NCBI RefSeq assembly: GCF_022012295.1
Contig: NZ_JAKLTN010000001.1
Coordinates: forward strand, 310,001-374,000
Direction: 5' to 3'
Length of the DNA: 64,000 bases
Origin: Dechloromonas hankyongensis
GTDB lineage: Bacteria; Pseudomonadota; Gammaproteobacteria; Burkholderiales; Rhodocyclaceae
Below, in pieces: positions 27,954 through 36,973 of the stretch (within the stretch, counting starts at the first letter, position 1; each line of letters begins with the position of its first letter). Under the pieces are notes generated by a model. That model was not told where the DNA came from. It did no database searches and saw nothing but the letters and a program-made list of their open reading frames with translations. The translations under genes were made by a program, and so were the position numbers.

Positions 27954-29234
27954 ATGAACGCAATGTCCCGAATTTCCCGTCGTGTCTTCCTGGCTTTTGC
28001 CGTGCTCGCTACCGGTCTGGCCCAGGCGCAACTGTCCATCGAGATCACCGGCGCCGGCGCCAACCGCATTCCAGTGGCTATCGTCGACTTCCCCGGCGAT
28101 TTCGCGGCTTCCCGCGTCATCACCACGACGGTACGCAGCGACCTGGAGCGCAGCGGCCTGTTCAAGCTGATCGATCACAACGGCCTGTCCTTCGACGAGA
28201 ACGCCGCGATCAATCACGCCGACTGGAAGAGCAAGGGGGCCGACGCCCTGGCCGCCGGCAGCATCGCGCGCAGCGCCGATGGCCGCATGGAAGCCCGTTT
28301 CCGCCTTTACGATACGCAAAAGGGCGTGGCACTGGGCGGTGCCGCGTACGTCACTAGCAATACCCAACTGCGCGCCGCCGGGCATCGCATCGCCGACTAC
28401 ATCTACGAAAAGCTGACCGGCGAAAAGGGCGTCTTCTCGACGCGCATCGCCTACGTCGTCAAGGCGCGCGGCCAGTTCCTGCTGCAGATCGCTGATTCCG
28501 ACGGCCAGAATGCGGCCACCGCGCTGACCTCGACCGAGCCGATCATCTCGCCGGTCTGGTCGCCGGACGGCAACAAGCTGGCCTATGTTTCCTTCGAGAA
28601 GAAGAAGCCGGTGATCTACGTGCATTCGCTGTCCTCCGGCCAGCGCATCATCGTCGCCAACTTCAAGGGTTCCAACTCGGCGCCGGCCTGGTCGCCGGAT
28701 GGCCGCAAGCTGGCGGTCGTGCTGTCCAAGGACGGCAATTCGCAGATTTACACGGTCAATGCCGACGGCAGCGGCCTGCAGCGCGTCACCCAGTCCTCCG
28801 GCATCGATACCGAGCCGCGCTATTCGGCCGACGGCAGCAGCATCTACTTCACCTCCGACCGCGGCGGCAGCCCGCAGGTCTATCAGGTCGGTGTCGGTGG
28901 CGGCGACGCCCGCCGCGTCACCTTCGAAGGCAGCTACAACGTGTCGGCTCGTCCCTCGCCGGACGGCAAGAGCCTGGCCTTCATCAGCCGCCGCGAAGGC
29001 CGCTTCCAGCTCGCCGTGATGGATCTGGCCAGCCGCCAGGTCCAGGTGCTGAGCGATTCCAACAAGGACGAATCCCCCAGTTTCGCACCAAACAGCCGCA
29101 TGATCCTGATTGCCACTGAAATTGGCGGTCGCGGCGTACTATCGGCTGTGTCCAGCGATGGCAGGATCAAACAACGCCTCACGGTTGCTGCCGGCGATGT
29201 CCGCGAGCCGGCCTGGGGCCCTTACTACCAATAA
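27954..29234 (+). CDS. tolB: Tol-Pal system periplasmic beta-propeller TolB
   Basis: The 426-residue protein has a signal peptide (to AQAQ), an N-terminal alpha/beta domain (LSIEITGAGANRIPVAIVDF) and a six-bladed propeller of PD40/WD-like repeats. Blades show as SPVWSPDGNKLAYVSF, APAWSPDGRKLAVVLS, EPRYSADGSSIYFTSDR and SARPSPDGKSLAFIS. It shuttles between TolA and Pal. The ATG at 27954 was preferred to a TTG six bases upstream or an ATG three codons later. Confidence 0.96.
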   Translation: MNAMSRISRRVFLAFAVLATGLAQAQLSIEITGAGANRIPVAIVDFPGDFAASRVITTTVRSDLERSGLFKLIDHNGLSFDENAAINHADWKSKGADALAAGSIARSADGRMEARFRLYDTQKGVALGGAAYVTSNTQLRAAGHRIADYIYEKLTGEKGVFSTRIAYVVKARGQFLLQIADSDGQNAATALTSTEPIISPVWSPDGNKLAYVSFEKKKPVIYVHSLSSGQRIIVANFKGSNSAPAWSPDGRKLAVVLSKDGNSQIYTVNADGSGLQRVTQSSGIDTEPRYSADGSSIYFTSDRGGSPQVYQVGVGGGDARRVTFEGSYNVSARPSPDGKSLAFISRREGRFQLAVMDLASRQVQVLSDSNKDESPSFAPNSRMILIATEIGGRGVLSAVSSDGRIKQRLTVAAGDVREPAWGPYYQ

Positions 29235-29252
29235 TCCACATCGGAGAACTTT

Positions 29253-29798
29253 GTGAAAAAACTGCTGATCCCTGCCCTGCTGTCCGCTCTGCTGGCTGCC
29301 TGTTCCACCACCCCGCTGCCGGAAGACAGCGGCGCCCCGGTCGAATCGCGTAGCGGCTCGTCCTCCACCGGCGTCGCCCCGGTGACCGCCGGCGGCGTCG
29401 ACGCCAGCGGTCTGCCACGCGAGCTGACCGACCCGAAGAGCAAACTGTCGCAGCGCAGCATCTACTTCGACCTCGACAAGTACGAAGTCAAGGACGAGTA
29501 CAAGGATCTGGTCGCCGCCCACGCCAAGTACCTGACCGCCAACAAGGGCTTCAAGGTTCTGCTCCAGGGCAACACCGACGAGCGCGGCAGCCGCGAATAC
29601 AACCTGTCGCTCGGCCAGAAGCGTGCCGAAGCCGTCAAGCGTTCGCTGACCCTGCTCGGCGTCAAGGATGACCAGATCGAATCAGTCAGCCTGGGCGAAG
29701 AGAAGCCGAAGAATGCCGGTCACGACGAAGCCGCCTGGGCCGAAAACCGTCGCGCCGACATCCTGTACAAGGCCCCGGACGGCCGCGGCGAGTTCTAA
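29253..29798 (+). CDS. pal: Peptidoglycan-associated lipoprotein Pal
   Basis: The 181-residue outer-membrane lipoprotein starts with GTG behind GGAGAA. The lipobox LLAAC places the lipid on Cys17. An OmpA-like peptidoglycan-binding domain covers about residues 70-175 (RSIYFDLDKYEVKDEY, LLQGNTDERGSREYNLSLGQ, GEEKPKNAGHDEAAWAENRR). It ties the outer membrane to the cell wall together with TolB. Confidence 0.97.
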   Translation: MKKLLIPALLSALLAACSTTPLPEDSGAPVESRSGSSSTGVAPVTAGGVDASGLPRELTDPKSKLSQRSIYFDLDKYEVKDEYKDLVAAHAKYLTANKGFKVLLQGNTDERGSREYNLSLGQKRAEAVKRSLTLLGVKDDQIESVSLGEEKPKNAGHDEAAWAENRRADILYKAPDGRGEF

Positions 29799-29801
29799 GC
29801 C

Positions 29802-30545
29802 ATGCGCCCGGTTCGAATCGCCCTCCTGATCGCTGCCCTGGGCGCCGCACAGGCCCAGGCCGGCGTTTTCGACGACGACGAAGCGCGTCGCCAGATCGCC
29901 GACCAACGGATCAAGGCCGAGGCGCGATTCGACCAGCAGGCCAAGGCCCAGCTGGATCTGTCCGCGCAGATCCAGCGCCAGGCCGAAGAGATCGCCCGCC
30001 TGCGCGGGCAGATCGAAACGCTGAGCTACGAGCTTGAAACGGCCAAGAAGCGCCAGCAGGATTTCTACCTCGACCTCGATACGCGTCTACGCAAGTTCGA
30101 GACCCCGGTGGCTGCCAACGGCACCGCCGATCCGGCCGCCGCAGCGGCCCCGGCCAAACCGACCGGCGACCCGGCCAAGGAAAGCCAGGAATACGAATCG
30201 GCCCTGAACCAGTTCAAGGCCGCCAAGTACAAGGATGCCGCAGCCGGCTTCGGCGCCTTCGTACAGAAATACCCGGACAGCTCGCTGGCGCCCAATGCCC
30301 AGTACTGGCTGGGTAATGCCTGGTATGCCCAGCGCGACTGCAAGCGCGCCATCGAAGCGCAGAGCGTGGTAACCACCAAGTACGCCGACAGCCCGAAAGC
30401 GGCCGATGCCTGGCTGGCGATGGCTACCTGCCAGCAGGAAATGGGCAATGCCAACGGGGCCAAGCGCTCCCTGGAAACGGTCGTCGCCAAGTACCCGAGC
30501 TCCCCGGCCGCCGACGTGGCCCGCGAAAGACTGAAGAAGAAATAA
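29802..30545 (+). CDS. cpoB: Cell division coordinator CpoB (YbgF)
   Basis: The 247-residue periplasmic protein has a signal peptide (to AQAQAG). A coiled coil at about residues 40-95 (QIQRQAEEIARLRGQIETLS) is followed by an Ala/Pro linker and three TPR repeats (ALNQFKAAKYKDAAAGFGAF, NAQYWLGNAWYAQRDCKRA, AWLAMATCQQEMGNANGA). It couples the Tol system to peptidoglycan synthesis at division. Gap to pal is three bases; queE starts directly after its stop. Confidence 0.95.
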   Translation: MRPVRIALLIAALGAAQAQAGVFDDDEARRQIADQRIKAEARFDQQAKAQLDLSAQIQRQAEEIARLRGQIETLSYELETAKKRQQDFYLDLDTRLRKFETPVAANGTADPAAAAAPAKPTGDPAKESQEYESALNQFKAAKYKDAAAGFGAFVQKYPDSSLAPNAQYWLGNAWYAQRDCKRAIEAQSVVTTKYADSPKAADAWLAMATCQQEMGNANGAKRSLETVVAKYPSSPAADVARERLKKK

Positions 30546-31184
30546 TTGGCTCTACGCATCACCGAAGTTTTCTACTCGCTGCAAGGCGAGGCCTCGCGCG
30601 CCGGCTTGCCGACGGTTTTCGTCCGCCTGACCGGTTGCCCGTTGCGCTGCACCTGGTGCGACACCACCTACAGCTTCACCGGCGGCGAAGCAGCCACGGT
30701 GGAATCGGTGCTCGCCGAAGTGGCGAAATATCCGGCCCGCCAGGTCTGTGTGACCGGCGGCGAGCCCTTGTCGCAGAAGGATTGCCTGCCTCTGCTGACG
30801 GCGCTGTGCGATGCCGGCTACGACGTGTCGCTGGAAACCTCGGGCGCCCTCGACGTCGCCGGGGTCGATCCGCGTGTCTCGCGCATCATGGACCTCAAGG
30901 CGCCGGACTCCGGCGAACTGGCCCGTAACCTGTGGGAAAACCTGGTGCAGCTCAATCCGCGCGACGAGATCAAGATCGTCATCGCCTCGCGCAGCGACTA
31001 CGAGTGGGCGCGCGACGTGCTGCGCGAGCGGCAACTCGACCGCATCTGCCCGGTGCTGTTTTCGCCGGCTCAAGGGCTAATCGAACCGCAGTCGCTGGCC
31101 GAGTGGATCCTCAAGGACGGCCTGAACGTGCGCTTCCAGCTGCAACTGCACAAACTGCTTTGGGGTAACATGCAGGGAAAATAG
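30546..31184 (+). CDS. queE: 7-carboxy-7-deazaguanine synthase QueE
   Basis: The 212-residue radical-SAM enzyme makes 7-carboxy-7-deazaguanine in the queuosine/preQ0 pathway. The [4Fe-4S] cluster is held by Cys31, Cys35 and Cys38 (CPLRCTWCDT), and VCVTGGEPL is the GGE motif. The start is a TTG immediately after the cpoB stop. The other preQ0 enzyme in this window, QueC, is 5 kb away beyond an inserted ABC transporter. Confidence 0.95.
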   Translation: MALRITEVFYSLQGEASRAGLPTVFVRLTGCPLRCTWCDTTYSFTGGEAATVESVLAEVAKYPARQVCVTGGEPLSQKDCLPLLTALCDAGYDVSLETSGALDVAGVDPRVSRIMDLKAPDSGELARNLWENLVQLNPRDEIKIVIASRSDYEWARDVLRERQLDRICPVLFSPAQGLIEPQSLAEWILKDGLNVRFQLQLHKLLWGNMQGK

Positions 31185-31199
31185 AAGACGGAGACCCAG

Positions 31200-31565
31200 G
31201 TGAACACCAATCGTCGCAGATTTTCCCGCATACCTTTCCAAAGCCAAGCCACCCTGTTCCTACCCGACGGCGAACACGCCGTCGCGGTGCTCGACCTGTC
31301 GCTGCAGGGCGCGCTGATCGCGCCGACCGGGCCGATGTACGTAACGATGGGCAACAACGGCGTCCTGAAAATCCGTCTCGACGACGCCGAAACCTGCATA
31401 CGCATGGGCGTAACGGTGGTGCACCACATGGCCGACGACAGCTATGGCCTGGCCTGCCGTGAAATCGATCTGGACAGCGTGACCCACCTGCGCCGCCTGG
31501 TCGCCCTGAACCTCGGCGACGAAGCGCTCGCCGAACGCGAATTCGCCCTGCTGGCGCATCACTAA
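31200..31565 (+). CDS. PilZ-domain protein
   Basis: The 121-residue protein begins (GTG start) NTNRRRFSRIPFQSQATLF, carrying the RRRFxR c-di-GMP-binding motif. AVAVLDLSLQGALI carries the D/N-x-S-x-x-G second half (DLSLQG). It is a single PilZ domain and should bind cyclic di-GMP. The output is unknown. It lies 15 bases behind queE on the same strand and is the last gene of that series; the liv genes converge on it. Confidence 0.9.
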   Translation: MNTNRRRFSRIPFQSQATLFLPDGEHAVAVLDLSLQGALIAPTGPMYVTMGNNGVLKIRLDDAETCIRMGVTVVHHMADDSYGLACREIDLDSVTHLRRLVALNLGDEALAEREFALLAHH

Positions 31566-31648
31566 TCCCCAGACAACACCCGGGGAAATTCGCGGGTTAG
31601 TTCGCACCCCAGCAGGGGGTCGTACTGCCGGAGATACCCCTTTGGGGG

Positions 31649-32359
31649 TTAAATGCCCAGATAGCGGTGCCAGATGCCGTGATCGGCATCGAGCTGTGCT
31701 GAACTGCCCTGCCAGACCACGTGCCCGCGTTCGATGATGGTGTGGCGGTCGGCTAGTCCGATCAGCTTTTCCACGTACTTGTCGATGACCAGCACACTCT
31801 GCCCTTCGCTGCGCAGCCGGGCCAGGCAGGCCCAGATTTCGTCGCGAATGAGCGGCGCCAGACCTTCCGTCGCCTCGTCGAGGATGAGCAGGCGCGGATT
31901 GGTGACCAGGGCGCGGCCGATGGCCAGCATTTGCTGTTCGCCGCCGGAAAGCTGGTTGCCGAGGTTTTTCTTGCGCTCGAGCAGGCGGGGAAACAACTCG
32001 TAGACCCGGGCCGGCGTCCACGCCGCGGAACGCTGGCGGCGATTGGCGAAGAAGGCCACCAAATGTTCATCAACCGTCAGATTGGGGAAGCATTGCCGGC
32101 CCTCGGGAACCAAGGCGATGCCGGCCCGCCCTATGCGGTCGGGGCGCCAGCCGGCGATATCCTCGCCGGCAAAGCGGATGCGCCCGGCCTTGACCGGCTC
32201 CAGGCCGCAGATGGCGCGCAGCGTGGTGGTCTTGCCCATGCCGTTGCGGCCAAGCAGGGTGGCCGCTTCGCCGTCGGCCAGGCTGAAGTTTAGGCCGAAC
32301 AACACCTGGCTCGGACCGTAGGCGACTTCGAGGTCGGACACTTCGAGCAAGGCGCTCAC
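31649..32359 (-). CDS. livF: Branched-chain amino acid ABC transporter ATPase LivF
   Basis: The 236-residue ATPase has Walker A (LLGRNGMGKTTT), the signature LSGGEQQMLAIGRAL, and Walker B LLILDEATEGLAP. It is the second ATP-binding subunit of a liv-type importer and works with LivG at the inner membrane. It is the last gene of the unit and overlaps livG by four bases. Confidence 0.95.
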   Translation of the reverse strand: MSALLEVSDLEVAYGPSQVLFGLNFSLADGEAATLLGRNGMGKTTTLRAICGLEPVKAGRIRFAGEDIAGWRPDRIGRAGIALVPEGRQCFPNLTVDEHLVAFFANRRQRSAAWTPARVYELFPRLLERKKNLGNQLSGGEQQMLAIGRALVTNPRLLILDEATEGLAPLIRDEIWACLARLRSEGQSVLVIDKYVEKLIGLADRHTIIERGHVVWQGSSAQLDADHGIWHRYLGI

Positions 32360-33111
32360 AGGTGGTCTCCCAGGTAGGCGCGGCGCACGCTGGCGTCGTT
32401 CTTCACCTCGTCCGGCGTGCCGGTGCAGATCAACTGGCCGTTGACCAGGACCGAAATGCGGTCGGCCAGACGGAAAACCGCATTCATGTCGTGTTCGACG
32501 AGCAGGATGGTGACGTGGCGGGCCAGGTGTTCGATCAGGTCCACCATGCGCGCCGACTCCTCCGGGCCGGTGCCGGCCATCGGTTCGTCGAGGAGTAGCA
32601 ATTGCGGCCGGGTGGCCAGCGCCATGGCCAGTTCCAGGGCGCGCTGTTCGCCGTGCGACAGCGTGCCGGCGAGCGCGCCGCTCTTGGCGTGCAGACCGAC
32701 CTGTTCGAGATAAGTCCGCGCCTCGTCGAAGAGCGCCTTTTCCCGACGCACCGGCCGCCAGAAACGGAAACTGCTGCCGGCGTCGCTGCGCCCTTGTACG
32801 GCCAGCGCCACGTTATCGAGCGCCGACAGGCCGAGGAAGACGTTGGTGATCTGGTAGGAGCGCGCCATGCCGGCCGCGACGCGCTGGTGCATGGCTAGTT
32901 TCGTCACGTCGCGGCCGGCGAAATGCACGCTGCCGCTGTCCGGCTGCAGGGCGCCGGAGACGTGGTGGATGAAGGTCGTCTTGCCGGCACCGTTGGGGCC
33001 GATCAGGGCGTGGATTTCGCCGGCCTCGACGCGGAAATCGACCTCTTTCAGCGCATCGAGCGCGGCGAAACGGCGCGACAGCTGGCGAACGTCGAGCAGG
33101 GCGTCAGCCAT
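32356..33111 (-). CDS. livG: Branched-chain amino acid ABC transporter ATPase LivG
   Basis: The 251-residue ATPase has Walker A (LIGPNGAGKTTF), signature LSHGEQRALELAMAL and Walker B LLLLDEPMAGTGPEE. The start is the ATG giving MADALLDVRQLSR; an upstream Met in the same frame sits inside livM. It overlaps livM by eight bases. Confidence 0.95.
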   Translation of the reverse strand: MADALLDVRQLSRRFAALDALKEVDFRVEAGEIHALIGPNGAGKTTFIHHVSGALQPDSGSVHFAGRDVTKLAMHQRVAAGMARSYQITNVFLGLSALDNVALAVQGRSDAGSSFRFWRPVRREKALFDEARTYLEQVGLHAKSGALAGTLSHGEQRALELAMALATRPQLLLLDEPMAGTGPEESARMVDLIEHLARHVTILLVEHDMNAVFRLADRISVLVNGQLICTGTPDEVKNDASVRRAYLGDHL

Positions 33112-34063
33112 GATCGGCCTCGCGCGGTCGGTCGAACAGGGCGGCGACACCCTTCGGCGCGAAGAGCACCACGCCGAGCAGGAGCAGGCCGAGCACGATA
33201 TGCCAGTGCGCGGTGACGCCGACCAGCGTCTCTTCGAGCAGGAGCAGGACGGCCGCCCCCAGCACGCCGCCGTACAGGTAGCCGACGCCGCCGATGATGA
33301 CCATGACGAGCAGGGTGCCGGACTGCGTCCATTGCAGCAGGTTGGGGCTGGCCAGCCCGGTCAGGTTGGCGAGCAGGGCGCCGGCCAGCCCGGCGAAGGC
33401 ACCGCCGAGGGCGAAGGCGACCAGCCGGTAACGAAAGACCGGGTAGCCGAGCGCTTCCATGCGCGTCTCGTTTTCGCGTATGGCCTGGATGGTCCGTCCG
33501 AAGCGCGAATCGGCCGCCCGGCCGAAGAGCAGCATGGTGCCGGCCAGCAGGCCGAGAGCGGCGTAGAACAGGGCGGCATCGTCGGCCAGGGCGAAACCGG
33601 CCAGCGTCATCCGCCCGTTGAGCGGCAGGCCGTCGTCGCCACCCCAGCTACGTGCCGAGATGAATAGGTAGTAGGCCATCTGGGCGAAGGCCAGGGTGAT
33701 CATGATGAAATAGACGCCGCGCGTGCGCAGGCTGATAGCGCCAACCACCAGCGCGAACATCCCGGCGACGCCCATGGCCAGCGGGAAAGCGATCAAAGCC
33801 TCGTTGATCCCGGCCTGCTGGCAGATGGCTGCGACATAGGCGCCGGCACCGAGGAAGGCGGCGTGGCCGAGCGACACCATGCCGCCGAAACCGAGGATCA
33901 GGTTGAGGCTGGAGGCGGCCAGCGCGAAGATCAGCACGCGGGTGGCGAACCCGATGTAGAACTCCTGTCCGCAGGCGGTGAGTACCGTCGGCAAGGCCAG
34001 CGCGGCGCCGACCAGCACAAACGAAAGCGGCTTCTGCCAGGCGGCGGGACGATAGAAAGCCAT
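33104..34063 (-). CDS. livM: Branched-chain amino acid ABC transporter permease LivM
   Basis: The 319-residue membrane protein has about ten helices and the LivM block LGFGGMVSLGHAAFLGAGAYVAA. It pairs with LivH to form the channel. The gene directly abuts livH upstream. The C-terminal end overlaps livG. Confidence 0.95.
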   Translation of the reverse strand: MAFYRPAAWQKPLSFVLVGAALALPTVLTACGQEFYIGFATRVLIFALAASSLNLILGFGGMVSLGHAAFLGAGAYVAAICQQAGINEALIAFPLAMGVAGMFALVVGAISLRTRGVYFIMITLAFAQMAYYLFISARSWGGDDGLPLNGRMTLAGFALADDAALFYAALGLLAGTMLLFGRAADSRFGRTIQAIRENETRMEALGYPVFRYRLVAFALGGAFAGLAGALLANLTGLASPNLLQWTQSGTLLVMVIIGGVGYLYGGVLGAAVLLLLEETLVGVTAHWHIVLGLLLLGVVLFAPKGVAALFDRPREADHG

Positions 34064-34993
34064 TTATGCCCTCGCCGGAAACAGGCCTTGCGGCTTGAAG
34101 AACAGGATGCCGGCCATCAGCAGGTAGATCAGGATGGAAGCCAGCGCCGGGCCCAGCGTCGATGCGGCATCGGCCGGCAGGGTGGCGCGCAGCAGAGTGG
34201 GGAGCAGGGCACGGCCCAGGGTATCGACCGTGCCGACGATCAGGCTGCCGACCAGCGCGCCGCGGATCGAGCCGATGCCGCCGATGATGATGACCACGAA
34301 AGCGAGGATCAGCACGCTTTCCCCCATGCCGACCTGGACGGCGAGCAGCGGGCCGAGCAGGCCGCCAGCCAGCGCGCAGAGGGCGGCGCCGAAGACAAAA
34401 ACGGCGGTGAACAGGCGGCGCACATTGATGCCCAGCGCTTCGGTCATTTCGCGATTGGCGGCGCCGGCGCGCACCCACATGCCGACCCGGCTCTTGGCGA
34501 CGAGCAGGTAGAGGGCCACGGCGATGGCGATGCCGAAGGCGATGATGACCAGCCGGTAGGCCGGGTAGAAGAAGTCGCCGCCGAAAAGCGACAGCTCGAC
34601 CGGCCCGGCCAGCGCCTCGGGCGGATTGAGCATCAGCGCCGCCGGCCCCCAGATGGCGCGCACTGCCTCGTTGGCGATCAGGATCAGCGCGAAGGTGGCG
34701 AGTACCTGCGACAGGTGGTCGCGCTGGTACAGGCGGCGGAAGAGGGCCAGTTCAAGCAGCAGGCCGAGCACGGCCGCTCCGGCGACGCCGACACCCAGCC
34801 CGATCCAGAACGAATCGGCTGCCTGCGTGGCGGCGGCGACGAAATAGGCGCCCACCATGTACAGCGAGCCGTGGGCCAGATTGATGCAGTCCATGATGCC
34901 GAAGACGAGCGTCAGCCCGGCGGCGAGCAGGAACAGCATGAGGCCGAGTTGCAGGCCGTTGAGGGCCTGTTCGAGGATCAGTTGCGTCATCAA
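34064..34993 (-). CDS. livH: Branched-chain amino acid ABC transporter permease LivH
   Basis: The 309-residue membrane protein starts MMTQLILEQALNGLQLGLML. It has the LivH blocks LVFGIMDCINLAHGSLYMVGAY and IIGGIGSIRGALVGSLIVG. It is the first permease gene after the binding protein, 34 bases downstream of it. Length and helices are standard. Confidence 0.95.
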   Translation of the reverse strand: MMTQLILEQALNGLQLGLMLFLLAAGLTLVFGIMDCINLAHGSLYMVGAYFVAAATQAADSFWIGLGVGVAGAAVLGLLLELALFRRLYQRDHLSQVLATFALILIANEAVRAIWGPAALMLNPPEALAGPVELSLFGGDFFYPAYRLVIIAFGIAIAVALYLLVAKSRVGMWVRAGAANREMTEALGINVRRLFTAVFVFGAALCALAGGLLGPLLAVQVGMGESVLILAFVVIIIGGIGSIRGALVGSLIVGTVDTLGRALLPTLLRATLPADAASTLGPALASILIYLLMAGILFFKPQGLFPARA

Positions 34994-35027
34994 ACGGCGG
35001 CAGCCGGTTGCCCGGCTGCCGTCAGGC

Positions 35028-36194
35028 TTACTTCATCTTGCACTGCGCCACGTAGGCATCGGCGTGATTGGTGAAGATGGTGCCCATGGTCTTGTTGGTC
35101 ACGCGGCCGCCGGCATCCTTGCCGATGGCGCGCAGATAGTAGTTCTGCACCGGGTAGTGATTGGTGTTGAACTTGAAGTCGCCGCGCACCGATTTGAAGT
35201 GCTTGGCTTCGAGCGCCTTCTGCAGGGCCTTCTTGTCTTCGACATGGCCCTTCACGTCGCGCACTGCGCCGTCCATCATCAGCGCCGCGTCGTAGCCTTG
35301 CGAAGCGTAGAGCGAGGGCAGGCGGCCGTATTCCTTCTGGAAGTCGGCGACGAAGCGCTTGTTCTCCGGATTGTCCATGTCGTGCGCCCAGTGCGACGAG
35401 TTGAACATGCCGAGCATCGAGCCGCCGACCGCCTTGATCACGTCCTCATCGGCCGAGAAGCCGGGAGCGAAGAGCTGAGTGTCACGCGACAGGCCGGCCG
35501 AGACGAACTGCTTGACGAAGTTGATGCCCATGCCGCCCGGCAGGAAGAAGAACAGGGCGTCCGGCTTGATGCTGCGAATCTGCGCCAGTTCAGCGGCGTA
35601 GTCGAGCTGGCCGAGCTTGGTGTAAATCTCTTCGGTGACGTTGCCCTTGTAGTAGCGACGGAAGCCGGACACCGCATCCTTGCCGCCCGGGTAGTTTGGC
35701 GTGACGATCACGACGTTCTTGTAGCCCTTGTCCTGCACGATCTTGCCTACCGCCTCGTGCAGGTTGTCGTTCTGCCAGGCGACGTTGAAGAAGAAGGGAT
35801 TGCACTGCTCGCCGGCGTATTGCGACGGGCCGGCATTGGCCGAAATGTAGAAGGTCTGGTTCTGGAAGACGGCCGGCCCGACGGCGAGCATGATGTTGGA
35901 GAAGACGATGCCGGTCATGAAATCGACCTTGTCCTTCTTCAGCATCTTGTCGGCGGCCTGCTTGGCGATGTCCGGATTCTGCTGGTCGTCGGCGACGATC
36001 ACTTCGGCCGGCAGGTTGCCCAGCTTGCCGTTCAGGTGCTTGATGCCGAGCTGGAAACCGTCGCGGATATCGACGCCGAGACCGGCGCCGGGGCCGGACA
36101 GGGTGGATACCAGGCCGACCTTGATCTTGTCGGCGGCGTGGACGGAACCGGCCAGCAGCAGGGCAGCAGCTAGGGCAGTCAGGCGAGGCATCAT
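35028..36194 (-). CDS. Branched-chain amino acid ABC transporter substrate-binding protein
   Basis: The 388-residue periplasmic protein has a signal peptide ([14 protein letters not shown]) and a type I binding fold ([18 protein letters not shown] ... [20 protein letters not shown]). It is LivJ/LivK-like, but beta-proteobacteria use this family for many amides, aromatics and amino acids, so the ligand is uncertain. It is the promoter-proximal gene of the liv unit, which is transcribed from the divergent region shared with queC. Confidence 0.9.
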   Translation of the reverse strand: MMPRLTALAAALLLAGSVHAADKIKVGLVSTLSGPGAGLGVDIRDGFQLGIKHLNGKLGNLPAEVIVADDQQNPDIAKQAADKMLKKDKVDFMTGIVFSNIMLAVGPAVFQNQTFYISANAGPSQYAGEQCNPFFFNVAWQNDNLHEAVGKIVQDKGYKNVVIVTPNYPGGKDAVSGFRRYYKGNVTEEIYTKLGQLDYAAELAQIRSIKPDALFFFLPGGMGINFVKQFVSAGLSRDTQLFAPGFSADEDVIKAVGGSMLGMFNSSHWAHDMDNPENKRFVADFQKEYGRLPSLYASQGYDAALMMDGAVRDVKGHVEDKKALQKALEAKHFKSVRGDFKFNTNHYPVQNYYLRAIGKDAGGRVTNKTMGTIFTNHADAYVAQCKMK

Positions 36195-36293
36195 CGAAAT
36201 CTCCGGGCTGGTGGGCTAAAGCGGCAAATTGTAGCGCAGGAACAAGCAGATACCGTCGCGGTCTCTAGTCATTTTCGGGTATATTCGCGCCCC

Positions 36294-36971
36294 ATGATGA
36301 AGCCAGCCGTCGTACTCCTTTCCGGTGGTCTCGATTCCGCCACCTGCCTCGCCATCGCCCGCAGCCAGGGCTTCGATGCCTATTGCCTGTCCTTCGACTA
36401 CGGCCAGCGCCACAACGCCGAGCTGAAGGCGGCCGAACGCGTGGTCCAGGCGCTGGGCGCCCGCGAACACCGCGTGCTGAGCCTGGGCCTCGCCCAGTTC
36501 GGCGGTTCGGCCCTGACCGATACCTCGATCGCCGTGCCCACCGAAGGCGTGCAGCCGGGCATCCCGGTCACCTACGTGCCGGCCCGCAACACCATCATGC
36601 TGTCGCTGGCCCTGGCCTGGGCCGAAGTGCTGGGCAGCATGGACATTTTCGTCGGGGTCAATGCCGTCGATTACTCCGGCTACCCGGACTGCCGCCCCGA
36701 ATACATCGCCGCCTTCGAAAAAATGGCCAACCTTGCCACCAAGTTCGGTGTCGAGGGCCACAAGCTGACCATCCACGCCCCGCTGATCGACTTGTCCAAG
36801 GCCGACATCATCCGCACCGGTACGGCGCTCGGCGTCGATTACGGCCTCACCGTGTCGTGCTACCAGGCCGACAGCGAGGGCCGTGCCTGCGGCGCCTGCG
36901 ATTCCTGCCGCCTGCGCGCCGAGGGCTTTGCCGCCGCCGGCGTGGCCGACCCCACCCTGTACCGCGCCTGA
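36294..36971 (+). CDS. queC: 7-cyano-7-deazaguanine synthase QueC
   Basis: The 225-residue ATP-dependent enzyme makes preQ0 from the QueE product. The PP-loop is [13 protein letters not shown] at residues 7-19. The zinc site is formed by the Cys of [18 protein letters not shown]. The start could be either of two adjacent ATGs. A TATATT about 15 bases upstream is a candidate -10. It is divergent from the liv operon. Confidence 0.97.
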   Translation: MMKPAVVLLSGGLDSATCLAIARSQGFDAYCLSFDYGQRHNAELKAAERVVQALGAREHRVLSLGLAQFGGSALTDTSIAVPTEGVQPGIPVTYVPARNTIMLSLALAWAEVLGSMDIFVGVNAVDYSGYPDCRPEYIAAFEKMANLATKFGVEGHKLTIHAPLIDLSKADIIRTGTALGVDYGLTVSCYQADSEGRACGACDSCRLRAEGFAAAGVADPTLYRA

Positions 36972-36973
36972 GC

